A stretch of 23,151 nt of DNA from Pseudomonadota bacterium (GCA_023405815.1 JAEXXM010000021.1:1-23151); one strand, 5' to 3'; counted from the stretch's first letter, positions 8,710 to 15,913 are shown. Translations and numbers: made by a program. The notes: generated from the sequence alone by a model not told the origin.

Positions 8710-9631
8710 CGGCTTTGCGGAGGTCGAGAAGCGGGATGCCGAGCTTGCGCACCTTGTCGGCAAAGTTGTCCTGGATGCCGTTGCCCGGGAAGACCAGCGC
8801 GCCGATCGGCAGGAGGGCGAGCATGGCGTCATTACGCTTGAACGGCGCCGCCTTGGCATGCCTGGTCCACTCCGGCTTGAAGGGAATGTGCGTCACCTCG
8901 CGGTGGTTGGCCCAACAGGCGGCGATGCACTCGGCCCCCGTGCGACCGCCGCCGTGCAGGAGCACCATGTCGGGATGCTTGGCGTGGACCTTGTCGAGGC
9001 GCTCCCAGATCAGGCGATGATCGTTGAAGTCGAGGCCGCCCGACAGGGCAATCTTCGGCCCCTTGGGCAGCATGAGCTCGGTCTCGGCGCGGCGCTTGGC
9101 GGCGAGGAAGTCGCGGCTGTCGATCATGGCGGCAGTCAGCGTGCGGTGGCTGACCTGAGATCCCGAGCGTGGCTGCCACAGGCTTCCGGTATGGGTTGCG
9201 AACAGCTCCGCCGCAGAATCGCGAAACAGCTCCATGACGTTGCGGCGCTCGATCAAGGTAATGCCTTCGGCGATGAGCCGCTCGAGCTCGACGGAGCGGA
9301 CCTCGGAGCCGTCCTGGGCACCCTGGCTCTTGCGTTGCGCCTGCTCGTTGGCATCGAGGTCGCGGTCGATGCGGGCGACGGCCCGATGGAAGAGGTTGGC
9401 GGTCGACCAGAGAAGAGGCTCCAGATCCGGTTCGAGACGCGTTTCGCTCAAGGTCGCGACCAACGCATCGAAGATGTCGACCACGGCGCCGGCGACGGCG
9501 TTGCCGTCCGGAAGAGGTCGCGGGTCGGGCTCGTCGTCGAGCGGACGGTGCCCGTAGAGTTGGAGCTCGGCGAGGACGTGATCGGTCGGCGACGAGGTGT
9601 GCACGGTGCCGCGGTCGGGGCTGGTGGTCAT
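8699..9631 (-). CDS. DUF2493 (SLOG/Rossmann-like) protein of conjugative elements
   Basis: From an ATG at 9631 with an AAAGGA ribosome binding site 8 bases upstream, this gives 310 residues. The N-terminal 160 residues (including HVLAELQLYGHRP and SVELERLIAEGITLIERRN) match the conserved region seen in element-borne DUF2493 proteins. Residues about 190-305 form the DUF2493 domain: a nucleotide-binding-like fold starting PKIALSGGLDFND, then VLLHGGGRTGAE, then ALVFPGNG. The domain resembles SLOG/DprA-like Rossmann folds; the ligand is unknown. It is a standard companion of ArdC/ParB/Toprim genes in alphaproteobacterial conjugative elements. The upstream Toprim frame reads through into it in phase, so a fused product is also possible. 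Confidence 0.85.
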   Translation of the reverse strand: MTTSPDRGTVHTSSPTDHVLAELQLYGHRPLDDEPDPRPLPDGNAVAGAVVDIFDALVATLSETRLEPDLEPLLWSTANLFHRAVARIDRDLDANEQAQRKSQGAQDGSEVRSVELERLIAEGITLIERRNVMELFRDSAAELFATHTGSLWQPRSGSQVSHRTLTAAMIDSRDFLAAKRRAETELMLPKGPKIALSGGLDFNDHRLIWERLDKVHAKHPDMVLLHGGGRTGAECIAACWANHREVTHIPFKPEWTRHAKAAPFKRNDAMLALLPIGALVFPGNGIQDNFADKVRKLGIPLLDLRKAGGA

Positions 9632-11008
9632 GGGATGGATCCTTTGCCGGTCTGGCCGCGCCCATCGCGGCCGTCCGGCGATCCCTTCACGGCGGGCGGC
9701 GCGGGCCTGCACCGCGGGCGCAGAGCGACCGCGGCCGGAGCATGAGCGGAGGACGGCGCGCACGGCTTTCTTGACTCGCGAGGAATGGCGGCGCGTCAGC
9801 GCCGCCAGGGGAAGAAAGCCGCGCACAGCCGTTGCGGGTCCCGGCCGGCTGCCGTCCGATCGCCCACTTGAAGGCCGGGCGCGGCCCAGCTGGCGGAGCA
9901 GGAGCGCGCAAGACTGGCCGCGATCCTGAGAGCGGACCACCCGTCCGGAACTGCGATCCGTCGCCGGAAGGAGGAAGCGGGCGACATCCTCGGGTGCGAC
10001 CTGCGGCCGCAAGATCGCTCGCACGTCGTCAAGACCGAAGGCGATGAGATCCTCGTTGAAGTCGCCGAGGCGTGGCGAGAGGGTGATGGCGTTAATGTGC
10101 GCCGCCTGCGCGCGCGCCGTTAGGGTCGCCACAGCACGGTCTCCGGCCGCATCGGCATCGCGGGCGATGTAGAGCCGTCGCAGCGTCTCTGGGAACCGGA
10201 TGGCGGACAGGTTTGCAGCCGACAGCGCTGCCAGCATCGGCATGACAGGTAGCGCCATGCGCAGAGAGAGCATCGTCTCGATCCCCTCGCCGGCTGCCAT
10301 CACTTCACCCGGTGAGCCGAAGCGTACGGCATTGCCGAGCAACGTGCCCAGCGCGCGGCGCGGCATCTCGACCGGCGCCTTACCGCGTCCGGATGGGTCG
10401 AGCCACGTGCGCTGCACGCCCGTGATCGTGCCATCGAGGTCGGTGACGCGGGCAATCATGGCCGGCAGGCTCTCGCGCGGTGCCTTGTCGTGGGCGCGAT
10501 AGTAGCAGCCTGGATGGAAGCGGAGGGCCTTGGCATCGCGCAGACCATCGATGCCGCGACGGCGCAGATAGGTCTCGGCCAGCGTGCCTGCGATTGGTTG
10601 CGAGGCGGCAAAGAGACGCCGCGCGGCCTCGGGTGAGCCGGTCAGCGCCGGGGCTGCGCGCAGCTTGGGCTGCAGAATGAGCGCGGGTCGTGGCAGGCTC
10701 AGAAACCGGCGCGCTTCGTCCGCCACATCGCGGAACTCGAGCAGGCCGCAGGTCTCGCGGATGACGTCGAGCAGATCGCCGTGCTCACCCGTGGCGGCGT
10801 CGGTCCACTTGCCTGCGGCACCCACGCCGCTCTCCCCACCGATCAGGCGGACGTACATGGACTGCCCGGGTGCATTGCGGACGTCTCCGATGATCCAATA
10901 GCGCCCGACACGCCGTCCGTTGGAGAGATAGCGGCGGCAGACCGCCTCGGCCTCACGCGCGAGCCGGTGTGCCAGATCGGTGGCGGGTGAGCGCATAGCC
11001 TTCTGCAT
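8699..11008 (-). CDS. Toprim domain primase-like protein, frame continuous with DUF2493
   Basis: Residues 1-347 form a Toprim primase/helicase-like protein of the kind carried by conjugative elements. The N-terminal region (LAREAEAVCRRYLSNGRR) is followed by an alpha/beta segment with GKWTDAATGEHGDLLDVIRE. The Toprim core has GEGIETMLSL at about 240-249 and the acidic motif ARDADAAGD at about 282-290. It probably acts in priming or processing of transferred DNA. Oddly, no stop codon follows the normal C-terminus (EDVARFLLPAT, about 350). The frame runs through some 110 Arg/Pro-rich residues into the DUF2493 gene, 769 codons in all. I think the linker is an untranslated leader that happens to lack stops or has lost one, but a real fusion cannot be excluded. 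The ATG at 11008 lacks a good ribosome binding site; one at 10996 is an alternative. Confidence 0.75.
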   Translation of the reverse strand: MQKAMRSPATDLAHRLAREAEAVCRRYLSNGRRVGRYWIIGDVRNAPGQSMYVRLIGGESGVGAAGKWTDAATGEHGDLLDVIRETCGLLEFRDVADEARRFLSLPRPALILQPKLRAAPALTGSPEAARRLFAASQPIAGTLAETYLRRRGIDGLRDAKALRFHPGCYYRAHDKAPRESLPAMIARVTDLDGTITGVQRTWLDPSGRGKAPVEMPRRALGTLLGNAVRFGSPGEVMAAGEGIETMLSLRMALPVMPMLAALSAANLSAIRFPETLRRLYIARDADAAGDRAVATLTARAQAAHINAITLSPRLGDFNEDLIAFGLDDVRAILRPQVAPEDVARFLLPATDRSSGRVVRSQDRGQSCALLLRQLGRARPSSGRSDGSRPGPATAVRGFLPLAALTRRHSSRVKKAVRAVLRSCSGRGRSAPAVQARAARREGIAGRPRWARPDRQRIHPMTTSPDRGTVHTSSPTDHVLAELQLYGHRPLDDEPDPRPLPDGNAVAGAVVDIFDALVATLSETRLEPDLEPLLWSTANLFHRAVARIDRDLDANEQAQRKSQGAQDGSEVRSVELERLIAEGITLIERRNVMELFRDSAAELFATHTGSLWQPRSGSQVSHRTLTAAMIDSRDFLAAKRRAETELMLPKGPKIALSGGLDFNDHRLIWERLDKVHAKHPDMVLLHGGGRTGAECIAACWANHREVTHIPFKPEWTRHAKAAPFKRNDAMLALLPIGALVFPGNGIQDNFADKVRKLGIPLLDLRKAGGA
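9640..9679 (-). promoter_or_regulatory. Nested hairpin leader before DUF2493
   Basis: On the minus strand an outer stem (GCCGG 9675-9679 with CCGGC 9646-9650) encloses an inner 7-base stem (GGCCGCG / CGCGGCC, 9666-9672 with 9654-9660, loop of 5). It is followed at once by the AAAGGA ribosome binding site (9640-9645). The architecture matches the ardC and parB leaders, although the sequence differs. Confidence 0.5.
9763..9821 (-). repeat. Nested inverted repeat in the Toprim-DUF2493 junction
   Basis: A perfect 10-base outer repeat (9763-9772 with 9812-9821) encloses a perfect 8-base hairpin (GGCGGCGC / GCGCCGCC at 9787-9806, 4-base loop) and a TCGCGA palindrome. Such structure is more typical of an untranslated leader than of coding sequence. 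This supports separate translation of Toprim and DUF2493. Confidence 0.55.
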
Positions 11009-11015
11009 AAGGACG

Positions 11016-11108
11016 TCACAGACGCCATGTGCAAGCGATCTGCCGCGGCCTCATGGCGGCAATCGGATTGGGCCGCTGCACAACGGTAGGCGAGAGAATA
11101 CCGGCCAT
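11016..11108 (-). CDS. Possible 30-residue leader ORF upstream of Toprim gene
   Basis: An ATG at 11108 is preceded by a strong CAGGAGA ribosome binding site at a proper distance (8 bases). It opens a 30-codon frame that begins MAGILSPTVVQRPNP and stops 7 bases before the Toprim ATG, which itself has no good site. It could be a leader peptide that couples translation of the Toprim protein, or a conserved small protein of these elements. A compact hairpin (CCCGGC / GCCGGG, 11133-11147) precedes it. No family is recognised. The evidence is only the ribosome binding site, the position and the spacing. Confidence 0.4.
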   Translation of the reverse strand: MAGILSPTVVQRPNPIAAMRPRQIACTWRL

Positions 11109-11166
11109 GTGAAGGGTCTCCTGATAAGAGCACCCGGCGGGGCCGGGCGAAGGTGTTGAGAAACGT

Positions 11167-11187
11167 GGGCGGCAGCCGAAGCCGCCC
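11167..11187 (-). terminator. Hairpin downstream of the parB-like gene
   Basis: A perfect 7-base stem (GGGCGGC / GCCGCCC, 7-base loop) lies 12 bases past the parB-like stop. On the minus strand it is followed by ACGTTTCT, a weak T-tract at best. It may be an attenuator or a terminator between parB and the Toprim gene. Confidence 0.4.
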
Positions 11188-11198
11188 CCCTCGCATAG

Positions 11199-13205
11199 CT
11201 ATTCGGCCGCCATGACGCGCGAGCCTTGCGCACCCTCGTCGGGCTGCACACGCTCAAGACCGACCGTGCGCAGAGGCTCTGGCAGCCAGCCGGTGCCGTC
11301 GAGAAGGCGCTCACCCTCCTTCGCCATATCGGCCTTCTTGAGAGGGGCAATGCGCTCGGCGGCCTTGTCCCCCTTGGCCTCGCGCACCGCATCGAGGATC
11401 TGCGCCTTGGTTACGCGGCCCAGGTAGGTGTCGACTGTCGGCGTCCATCCGACGGCCGCCATGTCGAGGCTCACCGCCGTTGCGAGAAGGCCGGCATGGT
11501 GAAGCGCCTTCGGCCGACGGTCGTAGGGCTGGTGCACGGCGTTGATGGTAAGTGCTACGCAGTGCGCAAACAGCGCTTGCCGGCTGTCGCTGTCGAGATC
11601 GGCCAGCAGGTCCCACAGATCACCGGCATTCTTCGGCATCTGGTCGGCCCAGCGTCTGTGGCGTGCGTCGATGGCCTGGGCGGACGCGGTCTCTGCGAGC
11701 CCGGATGCGTTGCCGAACAGCACGCTCTTGGCCTCGATCTCGAGGCACGTGTCGAAGCCATAGGGATAGAAGAGCTTCAGGCAGAGACTATGCAGGGCGG
11801 CACGGAGCGCCACGTCGGGATCGTTGGCGACGGCGTCGCGCAGCGCCAACGTGCGGTGCATCGTCAGCTCCGTCATGAGCCGGTCGGAGAGCGGGCGACC
11901 ACCCGCGTCCTCATCCGGATCGTCGTCGACGATGTCATCGTCCGTATCCGCGTCCGTGCCAGTAGCGGTCAGTCTCTCGGAAGCGCTCTCATCCTCATCC
12001 GCATCGCGGTCGGCGTTCTCCACCGGGGGCTCGTCCTCGGACCGCACAAAGCCGCGCTCCACCAGCAGGACACCGGCACTGTCGATGCTGATGAAGACGC
12101 CGGCCCGCGCGACCTCTTCTGGTTCGTAGACGACCTGGCGTTCCTCGAAGGCCGCCAGGGTCGTCTCGAGCTCACCGAAACGTTGATCGACCTCTTCTGG
12201 AATCTCATCGGCCTCAGCGTACTTGGCCTCGAGCTGATCGAGCTCGACCTGGAGGGCGTCGCGCGCGACCGTCTCCTCCTCGGTCAGTGGCACCTCGCGT
12301 CCGCGGAGCCGGCGCAGGCCGTAGGTGTGACCGTAGGGGAGCTCCGGCGCCACCTCGATCCACTTCCAGCCCTCAGCGCGGATGGTGTTGGCTTCCTGCT
12401 CAAGCTTGTCGGCGACGAGCCTCTCGAGAAGAGCCGGCTCCTGCAGCCAGCCGCCGTCGTCGGACTCGAACAGGTCGCGCAGGATCGTGCCGCCGGCCGC
12501 CTCGTAGGCCATAGTGCCAACGAACAGCGCCCGTTTGTCGGAGGCGCGCACGGCGCCCTCGGTCAGCAGGCGCCGGATCTGATAGGGCTCCTTGCTGTAG
12601 GAGCGCTGCAGAGAGTCCCACACCTGCTCCTGCCTGGCGTGGTCCGGGTTTACGGTGAAGGCCATGAGCTGATCGAGGCTCATGCCGTCCTCAGCGTAAA
12701 CGTCGAGCAGCCTCGGCGCCACAGCAGCGAGCCGCAGGCGCTGACGCACGATATGGACCGAGACGAAGAAGGCGGCGGCGATCTCCTCCTCGGACTGGCC
12801 CTTCTCCCGCAAGGTGAGGAAGGCGCGGAACTGGTCCAGCGGATGCAGGGGCGCACGCTGGACGTTCTCAGCCAGACTGTCCTCCTCAGCGAGGCCGTCG
12901 GTGCGTACGATGCAAGGAATCGGCGCGGTCTTTGAAAGGCGCCTCGTCTTGACGAGCAGCTCGAGCGCCCGGTAGCGCCGCCCACCGGCTGGCACCTCGT
13001 AGAGGCCGGTCTCATTGCCATCCGCATCGCGCACCGGTCGCACGGTCAGGCTCTGTAGCAGCGTGCGCCGGGCGATGTCCTCGGCCAGCTCCTCGATGGC
13101 GACGCCGGCTTTGATGCGGCGCACGTTGGACTGACTCAAGACCAGCTTGTTGAACGGGATGTCGCGCGAGACGCTGAGCGCGATCTTGGGAAGGGCTTTG
13201 GCCAT
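11199..13205 (-). CDS. ParB/RepB/Spo0J-family protein with long C-terminal extension
   Basis: The 668-residue product begins MAKALPKIALSVSRDIPFNK at an ATG with a GGAGA site 9 bases upstream. Residues about 15-130 are a ParB N-terminal (CTPase/nuclease-like) domain. It contains VLSQSNVRRIKAGVAIEELA, PAGGRRYRALELL (the GGRRYRA motif at 74-80) and LAENVQRAPLHPLDQFRAF (111-129). A helix-turn-helix region follows (SEEEIAAAFFVSVHIVRQRLRL, about 138-159). The rest is a long helical region with a very acidic Asp/Glu stretch at about 415-475 and a conserved C-terminal domain. Such oversized ParB proteins are typical of alphaproteobacterial conjugative elements. They are presumed to act in maintenance or regulation rather than as a simple partition pair, since no parA is adjacent. 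About 160 extra open codons upstream cross the leader and are not ParB-like. Confidence 0.88.
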   Translation of the reverse strand: MAKALPKIALSVSRDIPFNKLVLSQSNVRRIKAGVAIEELAEDIARRTLLQSLTVRPVRDADGNETGLYEVPAGGRRYRALELLVKTRRLSKTAPIPCIVRTDGLAEEDSLAENVQRAPLHPLDQFRAFLTLREKGQSEEEIAAAFFVSVHIVRQRLRLAAVAPRLLDVYAEDGMSLDQLMAFTVNPDHARQEQVWDSLQRSYSKEPYQIRRLLTEGAVRASDKRALFVGTMAYEAAGGTILRDLFESDDGGWLQEPALLERLVADKLEQEANTIRAEGWKWIEVAPELPYGHTYGLRRLRGREVPLTEEETVARDALQVELDQLEAKYAEADEIPEEVDQRFGELETTLAAFEERQVVYEPEEVARAGVFISIDSAGVLLVERGFVRSEDEPPVENADRDADEDESASERLTATGTDADTDDDIVDDDPDEDAGGRPLSDRLMTELTMHRTLALRDAVANDPDVALRAALHSLCLKLFYPYGFDTCLEIEAKSVLFGNASGLAETASAQAIDARHRRWADQMPKNAGDLWDLLADLDSDSRQALFAHCVALTINAVHQPYDRRPKALHHAGLLATAVSLDMAAVGWTPTVDTYLGRVTKAQILDAVREAKGDKAAERIAPLKKADMAKEGERLLDGTGWLPEPLRTVGLERVQPDEGAQGSRVMAAE

Positions 13206-13213
13206 GTCGGTGT

Positions 13214-13264
13214 TCTCCGCGACGGGCGGCCGAGAGCCTCTCTCTCGACCTCCAACCCGTCGCG
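13214..13264 (-). promoter_or_regulatory. Nested hairpin leader of the parB-like gene
   Basis: On the minus strand, CGCGACGGG (13256-13264) pairs perfectly with CCCGTCGCG (13218-13226). Inside it is CGAGAG / CTCTCG (13242-13247 with 13231-13236) around a 5-base loop. The SD sequence GGAGA (13214-13218) begins on the last base of the outer stem, so folding would press against or mask the ribosome binding site. A close relative with a compensating G-U pair precedes ardC. Confidence 0.7.
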
Positions 13265-13353
13265 AACCCGGAGCCCCGCTTTCCCTCTGACCCGCGCCTT
13301 TGGGGGAGGCACCCCGCGCGTCGGGCGGCGTGCCTCCGAAGGTGAGCGGGGAC

Positions 13354-13731
13354 TCACCCGTTCTCGCGCAGCATCTCGGCTGCGGCCCGCAGGAGGTCTT
13401 CGTCGAGGACGATGCGGCCGGCAGTCCGTGCAGCTGCGGCATAGACCGACAAGGGGAATGTGCCCGCGAACCAGATGTCGCGCTCGATGCCGAGGCCGAG
13501 TGGCAGACGCACCGAGGACATCTCCGATAGGCTAAAGGAGCCCAGCTCCGGGCATCCGAAGCCGAGATCGGCGAGGCCGAACAGTGTGTCGCCGTCCTCA
13601 TCGAGCTCGGTGGCAAGCCAGGTCGCAGCGCCGAGCGGATTGAAGAGCTTGACCACAGGCACGTGGTCGGCGTCGCGCAGACAACCATTGGCCAGAAGGC
13701 GGCCCTGCAGCTCCGGAGTGAGTAGGATCAT
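13354..13731 (-). CDS. DUF2958 domain-containing protein
   Basis: This 125-residue protein matches the DUF2958 family throughout: it starts MILLTPELQGRLLANG, with VPVVKLFNPLGAATWL, then LFGLADLGFGCPELG, then VRLPLGLGIERDIWF. The family is small and cytoplasmic, of unknown function, and almost always found next to ArdC and ParB-like genes in mobile elements. Its ATG overlaps the ardC stop codon by four bases (ATGA), so it is translated together with ardC. About 90 bases separate its stop from the parB leader. No catalytic residues can be assigned. Confidence 0.88.
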   Translation of the reverse strand: MILLTPELQGRLLANGCLRDADHVPVVKLFNPLGAATWLATELDEDGDTLFGLADLGFGCPELGSFSLSEMSSVRLPLGLGIERDIWFAGTFPLSVYAAAARTAGRIVLDEDLLRAAAEMLRENG

Positions 13732-14675
13732 CCCACCCTCCGCCCGCTCGATGCTGCGTCGCCAGCCTCCGGCAGGAAGCCGAGCAGATAGTCGGCGGCC
13801 TTGCTTGCGAGCGAGGCGGCGCGGACGATGGCGCGGTTGTCCTCGCGCAGGACCTCGAGCCAGGAGCCGACGTAGTCGGCATGGCGCACGGTCGGCACAA
13901 TGCCGAGCGCGGCGCAGCAGAACGCAGCGTTCATCTCGGCAACCAGCTCCTCAAACGCGTACTTGCGCGAGCCGAAGGATCCCGAGAGATCGCGGTTGAG
14001 GCGCGAGGCATGCCCCGACGCGTGGCCAAGCTCGTGCAGGGCTGTCCTGTGCCAGTTGATCGGCTCGAAGAACGCGGCCGGTGGGGGCACCTGCACGTAA
14101 TCCTCGGAGGAAACATAGAAGGCCCGGTTGCCGCCAATGCGAAAGTTGATGCCGGTAGACTTGATCAAGGTCTCGACGCGCGGCGCGATCGTGCCCGGTG
14201 GCGGGGGCGGCGCGACGGTCGCGATCTCATCGGGCAGCCCGTCGCACTGGTCGGTATTGAAGACGCTGAAGCGCTTCAAGAACGGGATGGCGCGGGCCTC
14301 TCCACCGCTGGCCGCAGCGCGTCGCTTGGCGTCATCGGGCACGAAGCGGTCGGCATAGACGACGGTGGTACCGCGTTCGCCCTTGCGCACACGGCCGCCG
14401 AGGGCCAGGGCCTGACGGAAGGTCAGCCAGCTCTGGGCGGAGAAGCCCATCTCGATGACGGCGCCCCACAGGATGAGGACGTTGATGCCCGAGTAGGTGC
14501 GATTGGTCGACGCGTTCTTCGGCATCGTTAGCTGCGCGTTCGCAGACGGCGTGCCCCACGGCTGCACCCAGGGGACACGCCCAGCTTCCAACTCGCTAAT
14601 GATCCTGTTGGTGATGTCATCATAGAAGGTGGTCCGGGCGCCGCTGGCGCCGGAAGCAGAAGGGGATCTGGACAT
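13728..14675 (-). CDS. ardC: ArdC-like antirestriction protein / zincin-like metallopeptidase
   Basis: ArdC proteins bind single-stranded DNA and protect incoming conjugated DNA from restriction. The 315-residue product has an N-terminal ArdC ssDNA-binding domain (about 15-140: YDDITNRIISELEAG, PWVQPWG, RTYSGINVLILW, GERGTTVVYADRF). A zincin-like metallopeptidase domain follows, with the HELGH zinc motif at 214-218 and a probable third ligand in FEELVAEM near 241-248. The start at 14675 has a GGAG site 7 bases upstream, placed immediately after a nested hairpin leader. It is the first gene of the leftward maintenance block and overlaps DUF2958 by four bases. Both domains appear intact. Confidence 0.92.
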   Translation of the reverse strand: MSRSPSASGASGARTTFYDDITNRIISELEAGRVPWVQPWGTPSANAQLTMPKNASTNRTYSGINVLILWGAVIEMGFSAQSWLTFRQALALGGRVRKGERGTTVVYADRFVPDDAKRRAAASGGEARAIPFLKRFSVFNTDQCDGLPDEIATVAPPPPPGTIAPRVETLIKSTGINFRIGGNRAFYVSSEDYVQVPPPAAFFEPINWHRTALHELGHASGHASRLNRDLSGSFGSRKYAFEELVAEMNAAFCCAALGIVPTVRHADYVGSWLEVLREDNRAIVRAASLASKAADYLLGFLPEAGDAASSGRRVG

Positions 14676-14681
14676 CGCGGA

Positions 14682-14734
14682 TCTCCGCGACGGGCCGGCG
14701 AGAGCCTCTCTCTCGCCACCTTGAGCCCGTCACG
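14682..14734 (-). promoter_or_regulatory. Nested hairpin leader of the ardC-like gene
   Basis: On the minus strand, CGTGACGGGC (14725-14734) pairs with GCCCGTCGCG (14686-14695) with one G-U pair. Inside it is GGCGAGAG / CTCTCGCC (14710-14717 with 14697-14704; loop of 5). The GGAGA ribosome binding site starts at the base of the outer stem. Stem and loop sequences closely resemble the parB leader. Confidence 0.7.
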
Positions 14735-15369
14735 GGGATCGCCGCCCCACTCTGCCTTTTCTCCACGGCACCTGGCCGAGGCTGCGCGCTGCCCGTCGCC
14801 TTGACGTTGTCGTGTCGGAGTTGCGCCCTTGCGACGAGGCGCATTCTGAGCATGGCTGGCGCCATGGGACCGTTACCCGAATGGGCCGAGACCGCCACGA
14901 ATGGCGAGGCTCGGGCGCGCGGGCCCATTAGGGCCGCGCGGTAGGGCCCGGCCGCGGCCGCTTCGGGCCGCGGGGCGCCCAACCAAGCCAGGATTCGCTC
15001 CGATCTCCGCCACAGCCACGTCTGAAAGACATTCACACGCGGACATTTGCTATCTGACGAGTAGGGCCATAGCTGCCGTGAGCCGCGATCGCTGATCCAG
15101 ACGCCCCCAATGTCGGCACCATCGAGCTAGCGGACATGGCGCCGCTGACTGCGGCGTGAGCGAATGCAGTGCCCGGGCTCGTCGGCACTGCGGCTCCAAG
15201 CGGACAAACTGTCGACCTCCGATCGCGCGCTTACGTCCCACTCATCCGATTGGATAGATGAAATCGCGCGCTTGCCGAGTTGCGGCACCGATCGCAATCA
15301 TCGATTCATGCGAGGAGAGTGAACAGATTGGAGATTCTAGCAAATATAGCCAGCACCTAAGCCACGCAC
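14735..15369. other. Noncoding region between the maintenance block and the cargo genes
   Basis: About 635 bases without a supportable gene. The frames present give Arg/Ala/Pro-rich translations with no domain. It contains two strong GC-rich inverted repeats (14916-14940 and 14952-14973), an ATCCTG hexamer on the minus strand at about 14990, and two 11-base direct repeats (15222-15232 and 15263-15273). Part of it is less GC-rich (15240-15365). It probably holds the promoter of the leftward ardC block; a transfer origin is possible but unproven. Confidence 0.5.
14916..14973. repeat. Two adjacent strong inverted repeats
   Basis: The first pairs CGCGC-GGGCCC with GGGCC-GCGCG around ATTA (14916-14940), with a single unpaired base. 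The second is a perfect 8-base CCGCGGCC / GGCCGCGG around a 6-base loop (14952-14973). No T-runs flank them, so neither looks like an intrinsic terminator. Confidence 0.55.
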
Positions 15370-15717
15370 CTACCACCGCGTAGTGCGATAGAGCCCAACG
15401 CCCTCCTCTTTCTCGCGCGCGCCGGTCATCAGCCCTGCCTCTGCGTAAAGGAGCTGCGCAAGGGCGTCGAAGAAGATGCCAGGATGCTCTGAAATGACGA
15501 TCTCCGATCCTGGCTCGATCTTCGAGAACGTCACGTTGACCTGGCCCTTGCGGTCGGGGCGGAACTCGATGCGCGCCGCCTTGTTCGATGCAGCGCCACG
15601 CTTGAGCATGACGATTACACTGTCTTCCTCGGGCCGGATGTTCTTCGCGTAGTGCTGGATTCCAGCTATGTGGCTCATAAGGCGGCGCATAAAGGCGACC
15701 TCGCGATTGCTCGCCAT
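15370..15717 (-). CDS. Hypothetical protein, 115 residues
   Basis: The family is not recognised. The chosen ATG at 15717 has a GGAG site about 8 bases upstream and gives a protein that begins MASNREVAFMRRLMSHIAG. Forty further open codons upstream have no such support. The centre (SVIVMLKRG, then RIEFRPDRKGQVNVTFSKIE, then SEIVISEHP) is predicted to be mostly beta strand. A helix follows (FFDALAQLLYAEAGL), then a charged C-terminus. There is no signal peptide and no cysteine cluster. It is divergent from the 368-residue gene, with about 265 bases between their starts, so the two may share a control region. Confidence 0.65.
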   Translation of the reverse strand: MASNREVAFMRRLMSHIAGIQHYAKNIRPEEDSVIVMLKRGAASNKAARIEFRPDRKGQVNVTFSKIEPGSEIVISEHPGIFFDALAQLLYAEAGLMTGAREKEEGVGLYRTTRW

Positions 15718-15895
15718 CGTGGGTCTCCGTTCAGGGCACGGCATTACCTGTGGCAACGCCAGCGCGTTGGCTTGCCATCCACAGCTCAAGCTCTTTGCGG
15801 TGCTTTGTCCCCTTGAGCAGGGAGGCATCATGCGCAAGCGGCTACGATGATTCGCGCTGGCACTTGAAGCAGGAGTCTGCCAGCCATGCGGTGAC

Positions 15896-15913
15896 GGATG
15901 GATGGATGGATGG
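15896..15913 (+). repeat. Tetranucleotide tract (GGAT)4GG
   Basis: Four exact GGAT units plus GG lie 71 bases upstream of the chosen start of the 368-residue gene, inside a frame that stays open upstream to 15750. Tetranucleotide tracts can mediate slippage, but four units is short and may be chance. Confidence 0.6.

Noticed and set aside
11226..12935. A 569-codon open frame on the plus strand
   Set aside because: It is fully antisense to the well-supported parB-like gene. Its Arg/Leu/Gly/His-rich translation has no domain and it arises from high GC content.
13206..13688. A 161-codon N-terminal extension of the ParB-like protein
   Set aside because: It crosses the hairpin leader and overlaps DUF2958 in another frame. 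The MAKALPK start has a good ribosome binding site and matches the family.
14620..15036. A 138-codon minus-strand frame over the ardC leader region
   Set aside because: It overlaps the ardC start and its conserved leader in another frame, and has no ribosome binding site or recognisable domain.
15222..15273. Two 11-base direct repeats (ATCGCGCGCTT) as iterons
   Set aside because: Only two copies, spaced 41 bases apart, with no adjacent replication initiator gene; this can arise by chance in GC-rich DNA.
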